NCBI GenBank assembly: GCA_030053945.1
Contig: JASGCW010000006.1
Span: 41,646 to 105,645 of the forward strand
Direction of reading: 5' to 3'
Source of the DNA: Limnohabitans sp.
GTDB taxonomy: Bacteria; Bacteroidota; Bacteroidia; Flavobacteriales; Flavobacteriaceae
DNA length: 64,000 nt
Below the pieces are notes generated by a model. That model saw only the letters and a program-made list of their open reading frames with translations, was not told the DNA's origin and ran no database searches. The translations under genes were made by a program, and so were the position numbers. Shown piece by piece: positions 43,978 through 53,897 of the stretch (positions within the stretch are counted from its first letter, which is position 1; the number at the start of each line of letters is the position of its first letter).

Positions 43978-45662
43978 TAGCAATTGAATATTTGTTCTAA
44001 AATTTTAATAGTAATTAAATATGTTGGCTTTACACCTGTAGTTCCTAATCCTCCCGAAGCTAATGTACTTCCTGTTTCAAGTGGGTTATCCGATGCATAA
44101 TAGGCATAACGAACTTTTACATTAGGATTGATACTTTTACGTATTTTAGAAGCAGATTGAATCGCTTTCTGATAATATGCTCCTTCCATTTCAAGTCCAA
44201 TTGCCGCCCATGTAGATTCGTGGAAAAACTTTAATAAATCTCTATTTTGTAACGAGGTTCCTAAAACAGTAACCATAGGTCCTGCATACACGGGAATGTC
44301 ATTTCCTTCAAACATTTCTTTTGACAATTCATTATCAAAAGGATAATTATCAGCAGTTCCTTCATTTACATGTGCATTAGGAATCATAATATCACCTTTT
44401 CCTCCTTCAAGGATTCCTGCTTTTCCCATTATAGAGACAGATTCTACATTCAAGAATGTTTTTTTCTTATCTATCTTATATGGTTTTAAAAGTTCATCTA
44501 TCGTTTCAAAAGCTTGCTCTCCAAAGGCATAATCCATTACAATTAAAACAGGAGATTCACCATTTATTTTTGCTGATGGGAAAGCTGTTTTTTTCCAATC
44601 AAATTTAGCTGTATCAAAAATTTGAACATCTATGTTTGTTCCTGAAGTGTCTGGTAAAGAAATCATACCATTTTGTAACGCAAAATCTTCTACTTTTTTA
44701 CGCAATTCTTTATTTCCTGAAGCCGACAAATCTTCATAAATTTGATACTCTCCTTTTCCTTTGTATTTAGTAGCTAAAACAGCAGGTGCAAAAACAGAAT
44801 TCATTACACTATGCATATTTGCACTTATTATATGAATGGGTCTTTCTAATAAATTATTCTTAGCTAAGACTTCTTTAATATTTGTTGCCCATATATCTCC
44901 ATAAATATGGTGTCCTAAACGTTCTCTCAAAATAGGACTAAAAGTAATGGTTCTTTTATTGTCTTCTACAACTTCTTCTATAGCAATTTTTCCTAACCAA
45001 TATACAATATGCAAAAGTCTATCTGGCTGGGAAGCATTTCCAAAATCATCATAAATAGCAGTCACCTCAGCAAAAGTCCTTCCTAAAACATTTGCCGCAT
45101 GTGAAATTGCTTTTTCTCTTTCAATCAATGTTAATTTTTTTGTTTGAAGTGCGGCTTGCTCTAACTTTTCCCAGTCCCTAGATACTTTACCATCATCATC
45201 AATTAAAACTCTATCTTTAATTTTATGTGACTCGATAAAAATGAAAGTTAAATGTGTTAAAATGTCGTAGATATCAGAACGACCACGAGTAATTTCCACG
45301 TTCATTTGCTCGTCATCTATGCGATAACAATTTCTACGACGCTTTGGTGGAACGATAGGTTGAAAATGCGAATTTGAATACCCTTCATCTGAAGTCAAAT
45401 TAATGTAACGACATTCTTCAATTCCTATCGGAAGACGCTCAATTACATAAAGCAATCCGTTTAGTTCTACTTTTTCCTCAGCAATAGAACCATAAATTTC
45501 TGGACGAAGTTCTAATAGGGCTTCTCTTAAAGTTTCTCCTGAAACACCCATAGGCTTATAAAAACCTCTGTTGAATAAATGTCTCATTGTAATGTACAGT
45601 CGTTCGATAGCTGCCGACGACTCTTGCGCCCTAGAGCGCGAAATGTTTTTGATTTCGATCAT
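43977..45662 (-). CDS. Conserved protein with nucleoside-phosphorylase-like C-terminus (DUF6909-like)
   Basis: A 561-aa cytosolic protein. The N-terminal half (helical, AQESSAAIERLYITMRHLFN) has no known function. The C-terminal part contains GMISLPDTSGTNIDVQIFD and WAAIGLEMEGAYYQKAIQSA, reminiscent of the purine nucleoside phosphorylase/MTA-SAH nucleosidase fold, where a GLEMEGAY-type Glu binds ribose. It is translationally coupled to rmlC. A role in nucleotide or nucleotide-sugar metabolism is plausible but unproven. The family name is recollection. Confidence 0.6.
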   Translation of the reverse strand: MIEIKNISRSRAQESSAAIERLYITMRHLFNRGFYKPMGVSGETLREALLELRPEIYGSIAEEKVELNGLLYVIERLPIGIEECRYINLTSDEGYSNSHFQPIVPPKRRRNCYRIDDEQMNVEITRGRSDIYDILTHLTFIFIESHKIKDRVLIDDDGKVSRDWEKLEQAALQTKKLTLIEREKAISHAANVLGRTFAEVTAIYDDFGNASQPDRLLHIVYWLGKIAIEEVVEDNKRTITFSPILRERLGHHIYGDIWATNIKEVLAKNNLLERPIHIISANMHSVMNSVFAPAVLATKYKGKGEYQIYEDLSASGNKELRKKVEDFALQNGMISLPDTSGTNIDVQIFDTAKFDWKKTAFPSAKINGESPVLIVMDYAFGEQAFETIDELLKPYKIDKKKTFLNVESVSIMGKAGILEGGKGDIMIPNAHVNEGTADNYPFDNELSKEMFEGNDIPVYAGPMVTVLGTSLQNRDLLKFFHESTWAAIGLEMEGAYYQKAIQSASKIRKSINPNVKVRYAYYASDNPLETGSTLASGGLGTTGVKPTYLITIKILEQIFNC

Positions 45663-45702
45663 TTTTTATATTTTTCTAACCTGCAAAGGTACGGTTTTTT
45701 TC

Positions 45703-46575
45703 TTAATTAGTAAGAATTAACGTAATGGCTGGTTCAAAAACTCGATTTTCTATAGAGGTATCATTTATCTTTTTGACTTCTTTATGCCAAGCTCCACCAT
45801 AAAAAGTATAGTAAAATTCTTTTACTGTATAATTATAAAATAATAACGGATAATAAACTGTATATGTTTTTGTTTTTCCTTCTTCTGGAGTTGGTAAGTC
45901 TTTAGTGAATTTATTTTTATCTATAAACAATCTTTCAACTGCAACAAAAAGACCTTTTTTAGGAAAAGTAATATTGTACTTAGAAATATCAAAATAGGTT
46001 CGTCGACTTCCTTTTTTTACTTGAATTAAAATATCTTTTTCAACTAATTCTTTTCCAGGCATTCCTACAGAATCAGAAGCATAAAAATGAACTTTAACTG
46101 TAGCATTTTCTAAATTATTTTCGGTAAACAAAGAAACTTGTTTGATATATCTATTTTTTTTGACTCTAGCAATGTAAGGAAGGAAACGAGCATCAATTTT
46201 TGGTCCATTTTCAAATGCTTGAGCAATTCCTTTTGAGGTTCCTATTTCTATAGAATTTGTTTCTTTTTTATCTAAGACCATAACCTCATCCAGAGTAAAC
46301 ACTGTTGACTTAAGCTTTACAATTTCAACCTCGTTTGATTTGATAATTTTTTTCTCATACCCTAATGCAGAGAAAACAAGATTTTTAGTTTCTTTTAATG
46401 GTAAATAAAAACTTCCATCATCATTTGATGAGGTGCCTAAAGCTTCGTTTTGAACACCAATATTTACATACGGAATAGGTAAATTGTTTTCATCAACTAC
46501 CTTTCCTTTTATCTGAGCAAAAATAGAAGTAACACATAAAAGAAATAACATTAAAAATCTATTTTCTTTCATCAT
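45703..46575 (-). CDS. Exported protein with carboxypeptidase-regulatory-like domain
   Basis: A 290-aa protein with a signal peptide (FLMLFLLCVTSIFAQ). The domain at ~20-95 (IKGKVVDENNLPIPYVNIGV) is the CarboxypepD_reg-like beta sandwich seen at the N-terminus of TonB-dependent receptors and other Bacteroidetes surface proteins. The remaining ~190 residues are an uncharacterised beta-rich region. It is likely periplasmic or at the outer membrane. Confidence 0.75.
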   Translation of the reverse strand: MMKENRFLMLFLLCVTSIFAQIKGKVVDENNLPIPYVNIGVQNEALGTSSNDDGSFYLPLKETKNLVFSALGYEKKIIKSNEVEIVKLKSTVFTLDEVMVLDKKETNSIEIGTSKGIAQAFENGPKIDARFLPYIARVKKNRYIKQVSLFTENNLENATVKVHFYASDSVGMPGKELVEKDILIQVKKGSRRTYFDISKYNITFPKKGLFVAVERLFIDKNKFTKDLPTPEEGKTKTYTVYYPLLFYNYTVKEFYYTFYGGAWHKEVKKINDTSIENRVFEPAITLILTN

Positions 46576-46582
46576 TAGTTTT

Positions 46583-48070
46583 TTACTTTCTATTAAAAAA
46601 ATCAGCTATTTTTCTATCGTTACTTAAACGAGGTAATTTATTTTGACCGCCTAATTTTCCAATAGATTTCATATACTCTTGGAATCCGTTTTTAGAAACT
46701 TTTGTAATGATAAGAGTTCGTAAAACATGACCAACAATTAAATCATCATAATAGACATTTTGCTTACGCATTGCTTGATCAATTTTTAAGGCAAAAGCTT
46801 CTAAATCTTCTGGTTCCTTTTCAAACTCAATAAACCATTCGTGATAAGGCAATCCTTCTGTTGGTGTTATCTGTGGTGCAACTGTAAATTCATTTATGGT
46901 AACGTTTATTCCTTCCATTGCTTCTTTCAAAGCACTTTCCACTTCTTTACCTATTACATGTTCACCAAAAGCGGATATAAAATGTTTAATTCTTCCCGAA
47001 ACAATAACCCTATATGGTTTTAAACTAGTAAATTGAACTGTGTCACCTATATTATATGCCCATAATCCAGCATTTGTCGAAATAATTAAAGCATAATTAA
47101 CTCCCAATTCTACCTCTCCTATAGTGTATCTTTTAGGGTTTTTGGTAAAAAATTCATCGGCTTTTATGAACTCATAGAAAATACCTGAATTCAATAAAAG
47201 CAACATTCCTTTTTCTTTTTGGGAATCTTGGTAAGCAAAGAAACCTTCTGAAGCAGGAAATAATTCGATAGAATCAACTTTTCTACCTATTAGATTTTCA
47301 AATTTTGCTCGATACGGTTCATAATTGACTCCGCCATAAATAAACAAATTGAAATTTTTAAAAATTTCACCAACAGGTTTTTGTGCTTTTTGTTGCAGTT
47401 TTTCAAAGTACATTTGTACCCAAGAAGGAATCCCCGAAATAATAGCCATATTTTGATTGAAGGTTTCTTCTACTACTGCATTAACTTTTGATTCCCAATC
47501 TTCAATACAATTTGTTTCCCAGCTTGGCAAACGGTTTTTTTGCAAATATTTAGGTACAAAATGTGCCACAATACCAGATAGTCGCCCCAACTTTATTCCG
47601 TTTTTTTCTTCGAGTATTGGACTGCCTTGCAAAAAAATCATTTTCCCGTTTACAAAATCTGCATTTCCTGTTTCGTGTATATAACTCAAAATTGCATTTC
47701 GAGCTGCTTCAATATGAAAAGGCATTGACTCCTTTGTAAGTGGAATATATTTAGCACCCGAAGTAGTTCCAGAAGTTTTAGCAAAATAAAGTGGTTTCCC
47801 TTTCCATAAAATATCCGCTTCGCCTGCTACTACTCGATCAATATAATTTCGTAAAGCTTCATAATCACGAACAGGTACTTGATTAGAAAAATCTTCAAAA
47901 GTATTTATTGAATCAAATTTATGGTCTTTGCCAAATTGTGTATGTTTTGCTTGTTCAATGAGCTGTTGAAAAACTTTTTGTTGCGTTTCAACAGGATTTT
48001 TAGCCCATTTTTGAGTTTTATGATGGATAATATTCGCAAATATTTTTGCACCAATTGATTTAACTGACAT
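46583..48070 (-). CDS. GH3 auxin-responsive promoter family protein
   Basis: A 495-aa adenylate-forming enzyme of the GH3 superfamily, with the AMP-binding TSGTTSGAKYIPLT loop near residue 105. The motifs VNYALIISTNAGLWAYNIGDT and VSGRIKHFISAFGEHV, characteristic of this group, are also visible. Plant members conjugate amino acids to hormones. In Bacteroidetes the substrate is unknown. The start overlaps the SdpI-like gene by 11 bp. Confidence 0.9.
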   Translation of the reverse strand: MSVKSIGAKIFANIIHHKTQKWAKNPVETQQKVFQQLIEQAKHTQFGKDHKFDSINTFEDFSNQVPVRDYEALRNYIDRVVAGEADILWKGKPLYFAKTSGTTSGAKYIPLTKESMPFHIEAARNAILSYIHETGNADFVNGKMIFLQGSPILEEKNGIKLGRLSGIVAHFVPKYLQKNRLPSWETNCIEDWESKVNAVVEETFNQNMAIISGIPSWVQMYFEKLQQKAQKPVGEIFKNFNLFIYGGVNYEPYRAKFENLIGRKVDSIELFPASEGFFAYQDSQKEKGMLLLLNSGIFYEFIKADEFFTKNPKRYTIGEVELGVNYALIISTNAGLWAYNIGDTVQFTSLKPYRVIVSGRIKHFISAFGEHVIGKEVESALKEAMEGINVTINEFTVAPQITPTEGLPYHEWFIEFEKEPEDLEAFALKIDQAMRKQNVYYDDLIVGHVLRTLIITKVSKNGFQEYMKSIGKLGGQNKLPRLSNDRKIADFFNRK

Positions 48071-48407
48071 TTTCAGAAAAGTTTTTTTTAATGGCTTTTT
48101 CAGTTTTAAAAAATATAATTACAACTGATACAAAAAGGATTGTAAAATTAATTAGTCCTTCAAAATTACTGCCAAAAATAGTTTTAAGAGAGCTGATTAA
48201 TAATAGGATAAAACCTGTTTTAAGCATCAAATATGATGAATTTTTTTGAGTAAAATTCCATTTAGCTTCTGATTTCATAGAAGCAGGAGTTCTATATCCG
48301 TGCCACGAATTTATTTTCTTAGGAGGAAAAACAATTGTTATTAATGAAGTAATAACATATAAATTTCCAATCATAATTGGCAAGTGATAAACATAATCTA
48401 AAAACAT
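48060..48407 (-). CDS. SdpI-like small membrane protein
   Basis: A 115-aa protein with about three membrane helices and the conserved NSWHGYRTPASMKSEAKWNF element of the SdpI/YhfL family. In Bacillus SdpI gives immunity to the SdpC toxin; here no such toxin is nearby. It shares an operon with the GH3 gene. Confidence 0.8.
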   Translation of the reverse strand: MFLDYVYHLPIMIGNLYVITSLITIVFPPKKINSWHGYRTPASMKSEAKWNFTQKNSSYLMLKTGFILLLISSLKTIFGSNFEGLINFTILFVSVVIIFFKTEKAIKKNFSENVS

Positions 48408-48412
48408 AATTT

Positions 48413-48892
48413 TTACTTACTATCTTTTTTTGCCGCCTCTTGCACTTGCTTTCTAAGTTCAAGTTCTTCTTGACTAGCTTCCATATCATATTCTGAAGGA
48501 TCTACATAATCTGAAGCAAGAATAGAATCTTTATTCACTTTTGCATATTCTAAATCGCCTGTAAGTACTTTTTTTACAGATTCGATATATGCATCATTCT
48601 TTTTTAATTGAAACTCTAAAGAATCTGATTTTAGACCTAGCATTAACGCATCTTGCTTCAACTTTGTTGAAGAATATCCTGGAATATACTCCCTTAGTGG
48701 AGTAAAAGCAATTATATAGGTTGTAAGAGCTATCAAAAAAAAGGCCCCTAAAGTTCCAAATATGAAGACATTCATTGCGCTTAATTTGAAAGAGAAAACC
48801 TCTTCAAATGTGTCTTCATTTAAAATTACTAATCGGTTTTTAGTTAGTAATCTTCTCAGTAATACTTGCCTTCTTAAACGTTTTGTTGACAT
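48413..48892 (-). CDS. Single-pass membrane protein of unknown function
   Basis: A 159-aa protein from the ATG at 48892 (MSTKRLRRQVLLRRLL). It has a basic N-terminus, one membrane helix (MNVFIFGTLGAFFLIALTTYIIA) and a helical, acidic C-terminal region of coiled-coil type. This is the architecture of the N-terminal part of flavobacterial M23-type envelope proteins, but the catalytic domain is absent. It is divergent from tatA with a 132-bp promoter region. Confidence 0.6.
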   Translation of the reverse strand: MSTKRLRRQVLLRRLLTKNRLVILNEDTFEEVFSFKLSAMNVFIFGTLGAFFLIALTTYIIAFTPLREYIPGYSSTKLKQDALMLGLKSDSLEFQLKKNDAYIESVKKVLTGDLEYAKVNKDSILASDYVDPSEYDMEASQEELELRKQVQEAAKKDSK

Positions 48893-49024
48893 ACTATTTG
48901 TTCTATCACAAATATAGCAATTTTGTAACAAGACAATTAATCGTTAAAAAAAATAAGTTTGAATTTTCTTTAGTATATTTGCTAAATATTAATTAAAAAT
49001 TGCGAAAGCAAAATTTTTTCTACT

Positions 49025-49204
49025 ATGGGACGATTAGGTGCTACCGAAGTAATAGTTATACTTGTTGTTGTTTTACTTCTTTTTGGGGGTAAAAAAATTC
49101 CTGAGTTAATGAAAGGATTAGGAACTGGTTTAAACGAGTTTAAAAAAGCTTCGAAAGGAGAAGATTCTAATTCAAATTCTAAAAAAGAAGAAGAGGAAAA
49201 ATAG
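49025..49204 (+). CDS. tatA: Sec-independent protein translocase TatA/TatE family
   Basis: A 59-aa protein with a short N-terminal membrane helix ([21 protein letters not shown]) then the conserved amphipathic helix ([18 protein letters not shown]) and an acidic tail. The Phe-Gly pair ([11 protein letters not shown]) is the family signature. It forms the pore of twin-arginine translocation in the inner membrane. It is a single gene with its own terminator. Confidence 0.93.
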   Translation: MGRLGATEVIVILVVVLLLFGGKKIPELMKGLGTGLNEFKKASKGEDSNSNSKKEEEEK

Positions 49205-49227
49205 TTTATCGTTTTTTTCTTATCTAT

Positions 49228-49267
49228 AAAACCAAGCTTTAAAATATATTTTAAAGCTTGGTTTTTT
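49228..49267 (+). terminator. Terminator of tatA
   Basis: The arms AAACCAAGCTTTAAAA and TTTTAAAGCTTGGTTT around a 5-nt loop, with seven T at the end. A strong rho-independent structure 23 bp after the tatA stop. Confidence 0.85.
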
Positions 49268-49438
49268 TAGTTATGTCCACTTTAAAATTCTTATTTCAAT
49301 AGAAATAAATTTTCGAAAATTTTATTCAAAAAAAGTTAAATATTTAACAAAAATAAATGTTTTTGTTAAATATTAATTGGCTAAAAAAAATTTTTGCTAT
49401 AATTTTACTTGCGAATAAACACAAAAAATTAATTTCAT

Positions 49439-50392
49439 ATGGGAATGAAAATTAGCTTCGAACAAGCACGTATAGACCATTTAGCGTGGATGCATAAAAT
49501 GAGACAATTATTAGATGGTAAAATTGAATTACAAGAAAATGAAATTGTATCACACTTACAATGTCGCTTAGGAAAATGGTTTGAAGCAGAAGGGCGTGAT
49601 GAATTTGGCTACCTAGAAGAAATACAAAAATTTGATGTAAAACATATAATCCTCCATAAACTTGCTAAGGAGATTTACTTAGAAAATAAAAAAGGAAATC
49701 TTGCTATTGCTGAAGAATTATTCACAGATTTATCAAATACTTCGCAAGATATAGTAACATTACTAAATGAAGCTGAAAACAAATTAAATATAGGAATCCA
49801 AGATACAATAGAAAGGGAAATACCTGTAAAATTAATAGACGATGCTGCACCTTGGAATAAAAGCAATGTTTTAATTATTAAAACTTTACCCAATAACGAA
49901 ATAGAATATGTAAATTCTCAATTTGTAGAAGTTTTTGGTTTCGAAAACAAAGATTTAATGGGTAAAAAACTAAATTCAATTCTACATCCTGATATTCCAA
50001 AATCTATAGAAAATATCATTTTAGAAAATGATTTAGTAAAAGAAAAAACCACAATGATTTTAAAATTTGTCACTTTCAATGGCAAATTTATTTGGGCTAT
50101 AACAGATTTTATTCCATCTATTACTAATGGTCAAATAACAGATTTTACGGTTAAGTTATCTGGTGTAAATAATGTTATTCTAGCTAGATTTATTATTCCA
50201 TTATATGAAGAGATAAAGGTAATTGAAACCACTAAAGGTGAAAATAGTGGTTTATTATTTTTAAACAATTTCTTAGAAGAGCGCAACCGAACAATGGATG
50301 AATATGTAGAAAACTTAATTATGACTGGTCGTGATTCTGTAAAAAGTGCTGAAAAAAGAAGTTGGTTAGGCAAATTATTTAGTTTTAATTAA
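49439..50392 (+). CDS. CZB (zinc-binding chemoreceptor-type) plus PAS domain protein
   Basis: A 317-aa soluble protein. Residues ~10-110 are a CZB domain: HLAWMHKM, CRLGKWFEAEG and the later HIILHKLAK supply the His/Cys zinc ligands. Residues ~145-250 are a PAS fold (NEIEYVNSQFVEVFGFENKD). No methyl-accepting, kinase, GGDEF or HTH output domain is attached, so it may act as a sensory adaptor. Zn or redox sensing is the known function of CZB. The C-terminus (SAEKRSWLGKLFSFN) is short. Confidence 0.8.
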   Translation: MGMKISFEQARIDHLAWMHKMRQLLDGKIELQENEIVSHLQCRLGKWFEAEGRDEFGYLEEIQKFDVKHIILHKLAKEIYLENKKGNLAIAEELFTDLSNTSQDIVTLLNEAENKLNIGIQDTIEREIPVKLIDDAAPWNKSNVLIIKTLPNNEIEYVNSQFVEVFGFENKDLMGKKLNSILHPDIPKSIENIILENDLVKEKTTMILKFVTFNGKFIWAITDFIPSITNGQITDFTVKLSGVNNVILARFIIPLYEEIKVIETTKGENSGLLFLNNFLEERNRTMDEYVENLIMTGRDSVKSAEKRSWLGKLFSFN

Positions 50393-50586
50393 CTGAAAAA
50401 CAGTATAAACATTAAATCCTTATTTAGTCAATAAATAATGAAATGAGTAATTAGATTACAGATTTTAAGAGTAAAAACTATTACATTTTAAAATCTGTAA
50501 TTTTTAATTTAAAAATTTTAAACATTGTAAGTAAAGTAGGCTAAAGTTCATAGATTTCACTATTTTTGAAGTCAAGAACAAAATTT

Positions 50587-52068
50587 ATGAAATTTCAATC
50601 AATAAGGTATTTTAGAGAAAGTAGCAAAGCTAAATTATATTGGTATTCAATAGCTAATTATTTAGGTTTGCTACTTAATATATTGGCTGGATTTTTTTTA
50701 TTTCCAAAAGCGCTAACAATTTTAGGAGAAATAAAATATATAGAAACCATTGGTTATTTTGTTTTTCCTTTTTTTCTTTTTGGATTAGCTCAAGGCTTTG
50801 TAAAATTTACACCTTATTTTGAGAAGTTTCATGTGCCTAAATTGCACGGAATCTCTTTATTAATATCAATAAGTGTATTCTCATTATTCTTTATTGGATT
50901 ATGGATATTTAATAACATTCACCATTTTGATGATTTTGTGTATTATCAATATGGATTAATTTTAGGATTAGTTTTAGCGCTTATAGATTTAACCAAAAGT
51001 GTTTCTATTGTATATAACAGAATTAGTTTTCTTATAATTCTAGAAAAAATAGTTCCAAGATTATTTTTACCAATACTCTTTTACCTTAATTATATTAAGG
51101 TCATACCTAATAATGAATTCTTTTTGTTATATGTAATTTGTTATTTAGTTTTAACCTTAGTAATGCATTTTTATGTAACAAAAAATAGAAGTACGAATTT
51201 TTCTTTAAAATATTATTTCTTATTTGAAAAAGTAACCGTAAAAGAATTTTTTGAGTACTGCTTTTATAGTTTTTTAGGTTCATTTGCTTTACTGTTAATC
51301 AATAAGATTGATAGTATAATTATTCCTAACTACTTAACGATGAGAGAAAATGGTTTATATGCCATTTTAACAACATTGACATCCATAATTTTTATGCATG
51401 CTGCAGGAATAAACATCATTTATGGTTTAACAATTTCAAAACTCATTGTAAAAACAAAAATTAATTTATTAAGCCGTCTCTATAAAAGTTCTACATACAG
51501 AGCTTCATTTTTATCTTTACTGTTCATAGGTATAATTTTGATTATACTTCCATTTATCAAAAATACATTAGATCCTCAAAATCATTATCCAAGATTAGAT
51601 GCAATTATAAGTATCCTATGTATAGGCGCTTTTAGCAATGTAGCAACAGGTTTTAATAGTGAGATTATTGCCTATTCAAAATATTTCAAGTTTAATTTAC
51701 TAATAGTAACATTTCTTTTTATAATAAACCTTACTATGGTCGTATATTTTTTAAAATATACACAATTAGGATTGCTAGGTGTAGCAATAAGTTCAACAAT
51801 ATCTATAGTTCTATATAATTTATTTAAAACCTATTATATATATCAAAAATACAAGATTGTACCTTTCAGTAAAAATTATTTGAAAATAATAGGATTAAAT
51901 TCTATTTTGTTTAGTATAATTTTAAATACTACAACAATAAATAACGAATCTACATTTTTAATTTTTATCAAATTAATTGTTTTTGTTTTTATAAATATAT
52001 TGTTCTATATTCTTTTTAAAAACGAAAGATTGAAACTTAATTCCATTAAAATTAAATCATTAAAATAA
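50587..52068 (+). CDS. Polysaccharide flippase (Wzx/MATE-like)
   Basis: A 493-aa protein with about twelve to fourteen membrane helices, typical of lipid-linked polysaccharide exporters (MOP superfamily). The start ATG at 50587 (KFQSIRYFRESSKAKLYW) is chosen over the upstream TTG at 50566. The pattern GLYAILTTLTSIIFMHAAG in the middle matches Wzx-type transporters. It would move undecaprenyl-linked repeat units across the inner membrane for the surface polysaccharide encoded on the other strand. Confidence 0.85.
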   Translation: MKFQSIRYFRESSKAKLYWYSIANYLGLLLNILAGFFLFPKALTILGEIKYIETIGYFVFPFFLFGLAQGFVKFTPYFEKFHVPKLHGISLLISISVFSLFFIGLWIFNNIHHFDDFVYYQYGLILGLVLALIDLTKSVSIVYNRISFLIILEKIVPRLFLPILFYLNYIKVIPNNEFFLLYVICYLVLTLVMHFYVTKNRSTNFSLKYYFLFEKVTVKEFFEYCFYSFLGSFALLLINKIDSIIIPNYLTMRENGLYAILTTLTSIIFMHAAGINIIYGLTISKLIVKTKINLLSRLYKSSTYRASFLSLLFIGIILIILPFIKNTLDPQNHYPRLDAIISILCIGAFSNVATGFNSEIIAYSKYFKFNLLIVTFLFIINLTMVVYFLKYTQLGLLGVAISSTISIVLYNLFKTYYIYQKYKIVPFSKNYLKIIGLNSILFSIILNTTTINNESTFLIFIKLIVFVFINILFYILFKNERLKLNSIKIKSLK

Positions 52069-52128
52069 TAAATCTATTTCGTTTACTATATTTGTACTTA
52101 AAATAGTATTTAACTTTTCAGCTACAGT

Positions 52129-52590
52129 ATGGATAAAATAGATGCAAAGATTCTTAATATATTACAAAAAGATTGTACATTATCTGTAAAAGATGTTGCT
52201 GCTATGGTAGGCTTATCTTATACTCCTACTTATGAAAGGATCAGGCACCTGCACGAATCTGGTATTATTAAGAAAAGTGCAGTAATTCTAGAACCTTCAA
52301 AAGTAGGAATTAAACTATTTGCTTATTGTAACGTTACGTTAAAACGACAATCTAAAGAATATCTTAAACAATTTGAAGAGCAAATATTTGAAATGCCCGA
52401 AGTACTCGAAGTAATGAGTCTCTCAGGAATTTATGATTATATGATTAAAATTGCTACTACAGATATTGATGCATATAATGATTTTATAATCAATAAATTA
52501 GCTGATATTCCAAATATAGGTCAATACCATAGTAGCATTGTTATGAGTATGGTTAAAAATGAAACATCTTACTTGCTTTCTGAAAGCTAG
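52129..52590 (+). CDS. Lrp/AsnC-family transcriptional regulator
   Basis: A 153-aa regulator with an N-terminal HTH (AKILNILQKDCTLSVKDVAA, MVGLSYTPTYERI) and the AsnC ligand-binding domain (RAM) with MPEVLEVMSLSGIYDYMIKI. It converges with argH and overlaps its end by 4 bp. Lrp family members sense amino acids, so control of arginine genes is a reasonable guess but not shown. Confidence 0.9.
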   Translation: MDKIDAKILNILQKDCTLSVKDVAAMVGLSYTPTYERIRHLHESGIIKKSAVILEPSKVGIKLFAYCNVTLKRQSKEYLKQFEEQIFEMPEVLEVMSLSGIYDYMIKIATTDIDAYNDFIINKLADIPNIGQYHSSIVMSMVKNETSYLLSES

Positions 52591-53897
52591 ATAAATATTT
52601 TTAATTTTTTTAAAAACTCTATTTTGATTTTATCATTGTTCAAATTGCCTATACTACCTTCATGAGAATGATTTAGGCTCTTGTTAACGTACATAAAATT
52701 ATTTTCTTCAACTTGTTTAGAAACCATTTTATATGCTTCCCTAAATGGTACTCCTTTTAATACCAATTGATTAACTGCTTCTACTGTAAATAAATTCAAA
52801 TATTTTTCATCTGATAAAATATCCTTTTTTACAATTATATTTTCCAACATAATTTGTAACATATCCAAACACGCTTTTAAAGTAATAATTGCAGGAAACA
52901 AGCATTCTTTTGTAAGTTGCATATCACGATGGTAACCTGAAGGCAAATTATTAGTCAATAAAGTCAGCTCATTAGGTAATGCTTGAATTCTATTGCATTT
53001 TGCTCTTATCAGTTCAAAAATATCTGGATTTTTTTTATGAGGCATAATGCTACTTCCTGTAGTCAATTCCTTAGGAAAACTAATGAATCCGAAATTTTGA
53101 TTCATATATAAACACACATCCATAGAGAATTTTGTTAATGTTGCCGCTATTCCTGATAATGCCATTGCTGTAGTTTTCTCCATTTTACCTCTCGTCATTT
53201 GAGCATAAACAACATTATAATTCAAAGTTTCAAAACCTAAAAGATTAGTAGTGAATTTTCTTTCTAATGGAAAAGAAGAACCATAACCAGCGCCAGAGCC
53301 TAAAGGGTTTTTGTTTGCCATTTTATAAGCTGCTATAATCATTTCAAGATCATCACTTAAACTTTCAGCATAGGCACCAAACCACAATCCAAAAGAAGAT
53401 GGCATAGCTAACTGAAAATGTGTATATCCAGGCAATAAATCGTTTTTATACTTTTCGCTTAATTCAATTAAACTATTAAAAACGGTTTCTGTTTTTTTCG
53501 CGATTTGCGTCAATTCTGATTTTATAAATAATTTAATATCTAATAAAGATTGATCATTTCTTGACCGTCCTGCGTGAATTTTTTTTCCTACTTCTCCTTT
53601 CATTTGAGTAAGTAATAATTCAACTTGTGAATGAACATCTTCTACACCTTCATCAATTTTAAATGTTTTGTCATAAACCGATTCTAAAATTGTTTCCAAT
53701 CCTTGATGCAATTCTTCCATCTCCTTTTCTGTCAACAATCCTATAGTGTATAACATTGATGTATGAGCTAAAGATCCTTTAATGTCAGCTTCTGCTAAAT
53801 ATAAATCCCAAATTGCATCTTGACCAATGGTGAATTTTTCTACCATTTCCTCAATTGAACTTTTTAATGTCTCAGTTGTATTTTGCCACAATTTCAT
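52587..53897 (-). CDS. argH: Argininosuccinate lyase
   Basis: A 436-aa enzyme of the fumarase/ASL superfamily: last step of arginine synthesis. The signature TTGSSIMPHKKNPDIFEL is present, as are the HAGRSRNDQSLLD and LPGYTHFQLAMPSSF motifs. The start at 53897 (MKLWQNTTE) is preferred to one eight codons earlier. It overlaps the M20 gene by 26 bp, indicating coupled translation. It is the last gene of the arginine operon. Confidence 0.95.
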   Translation of the reverse strand: MKLWQNTTETLKSSIEEMVEKFTIGQDAIWDLYLAEADIKGSLAHTSMLYTIGLLTEKEMEELHQGLETILESVYDKTFKIDEGVEDVHSQVELLLTQMKGEVGKKIHAGRSRNDQSLLDIKLFIKSELTQIAKKTETVFNSLIELSEKYKNDLLPGYTHFQLAMPSSFGLWFGAYAESLSDDLEMIIAAYKMANKNPLGSGAGYGSSFPLERKFTTNLLGFETLNYNVVYAQMTRGKMEKTTAMALSGIAATLTKFSMDVCLYMNQNFGFISFPKELTTGSSIMPHKKNPDIFELIRAKCNRIQALPNELTLLTNNLPSGYHRDMQLTKECLFPAIITLKACLDMLQIMLENIIVKKDILSDEKYLNLFTVEAVNQLVLKGVPFREAYKMVSKQVEENNFMYVNKSLNHSHEGSIGNLNNDKIKIEFLKKLKIFI

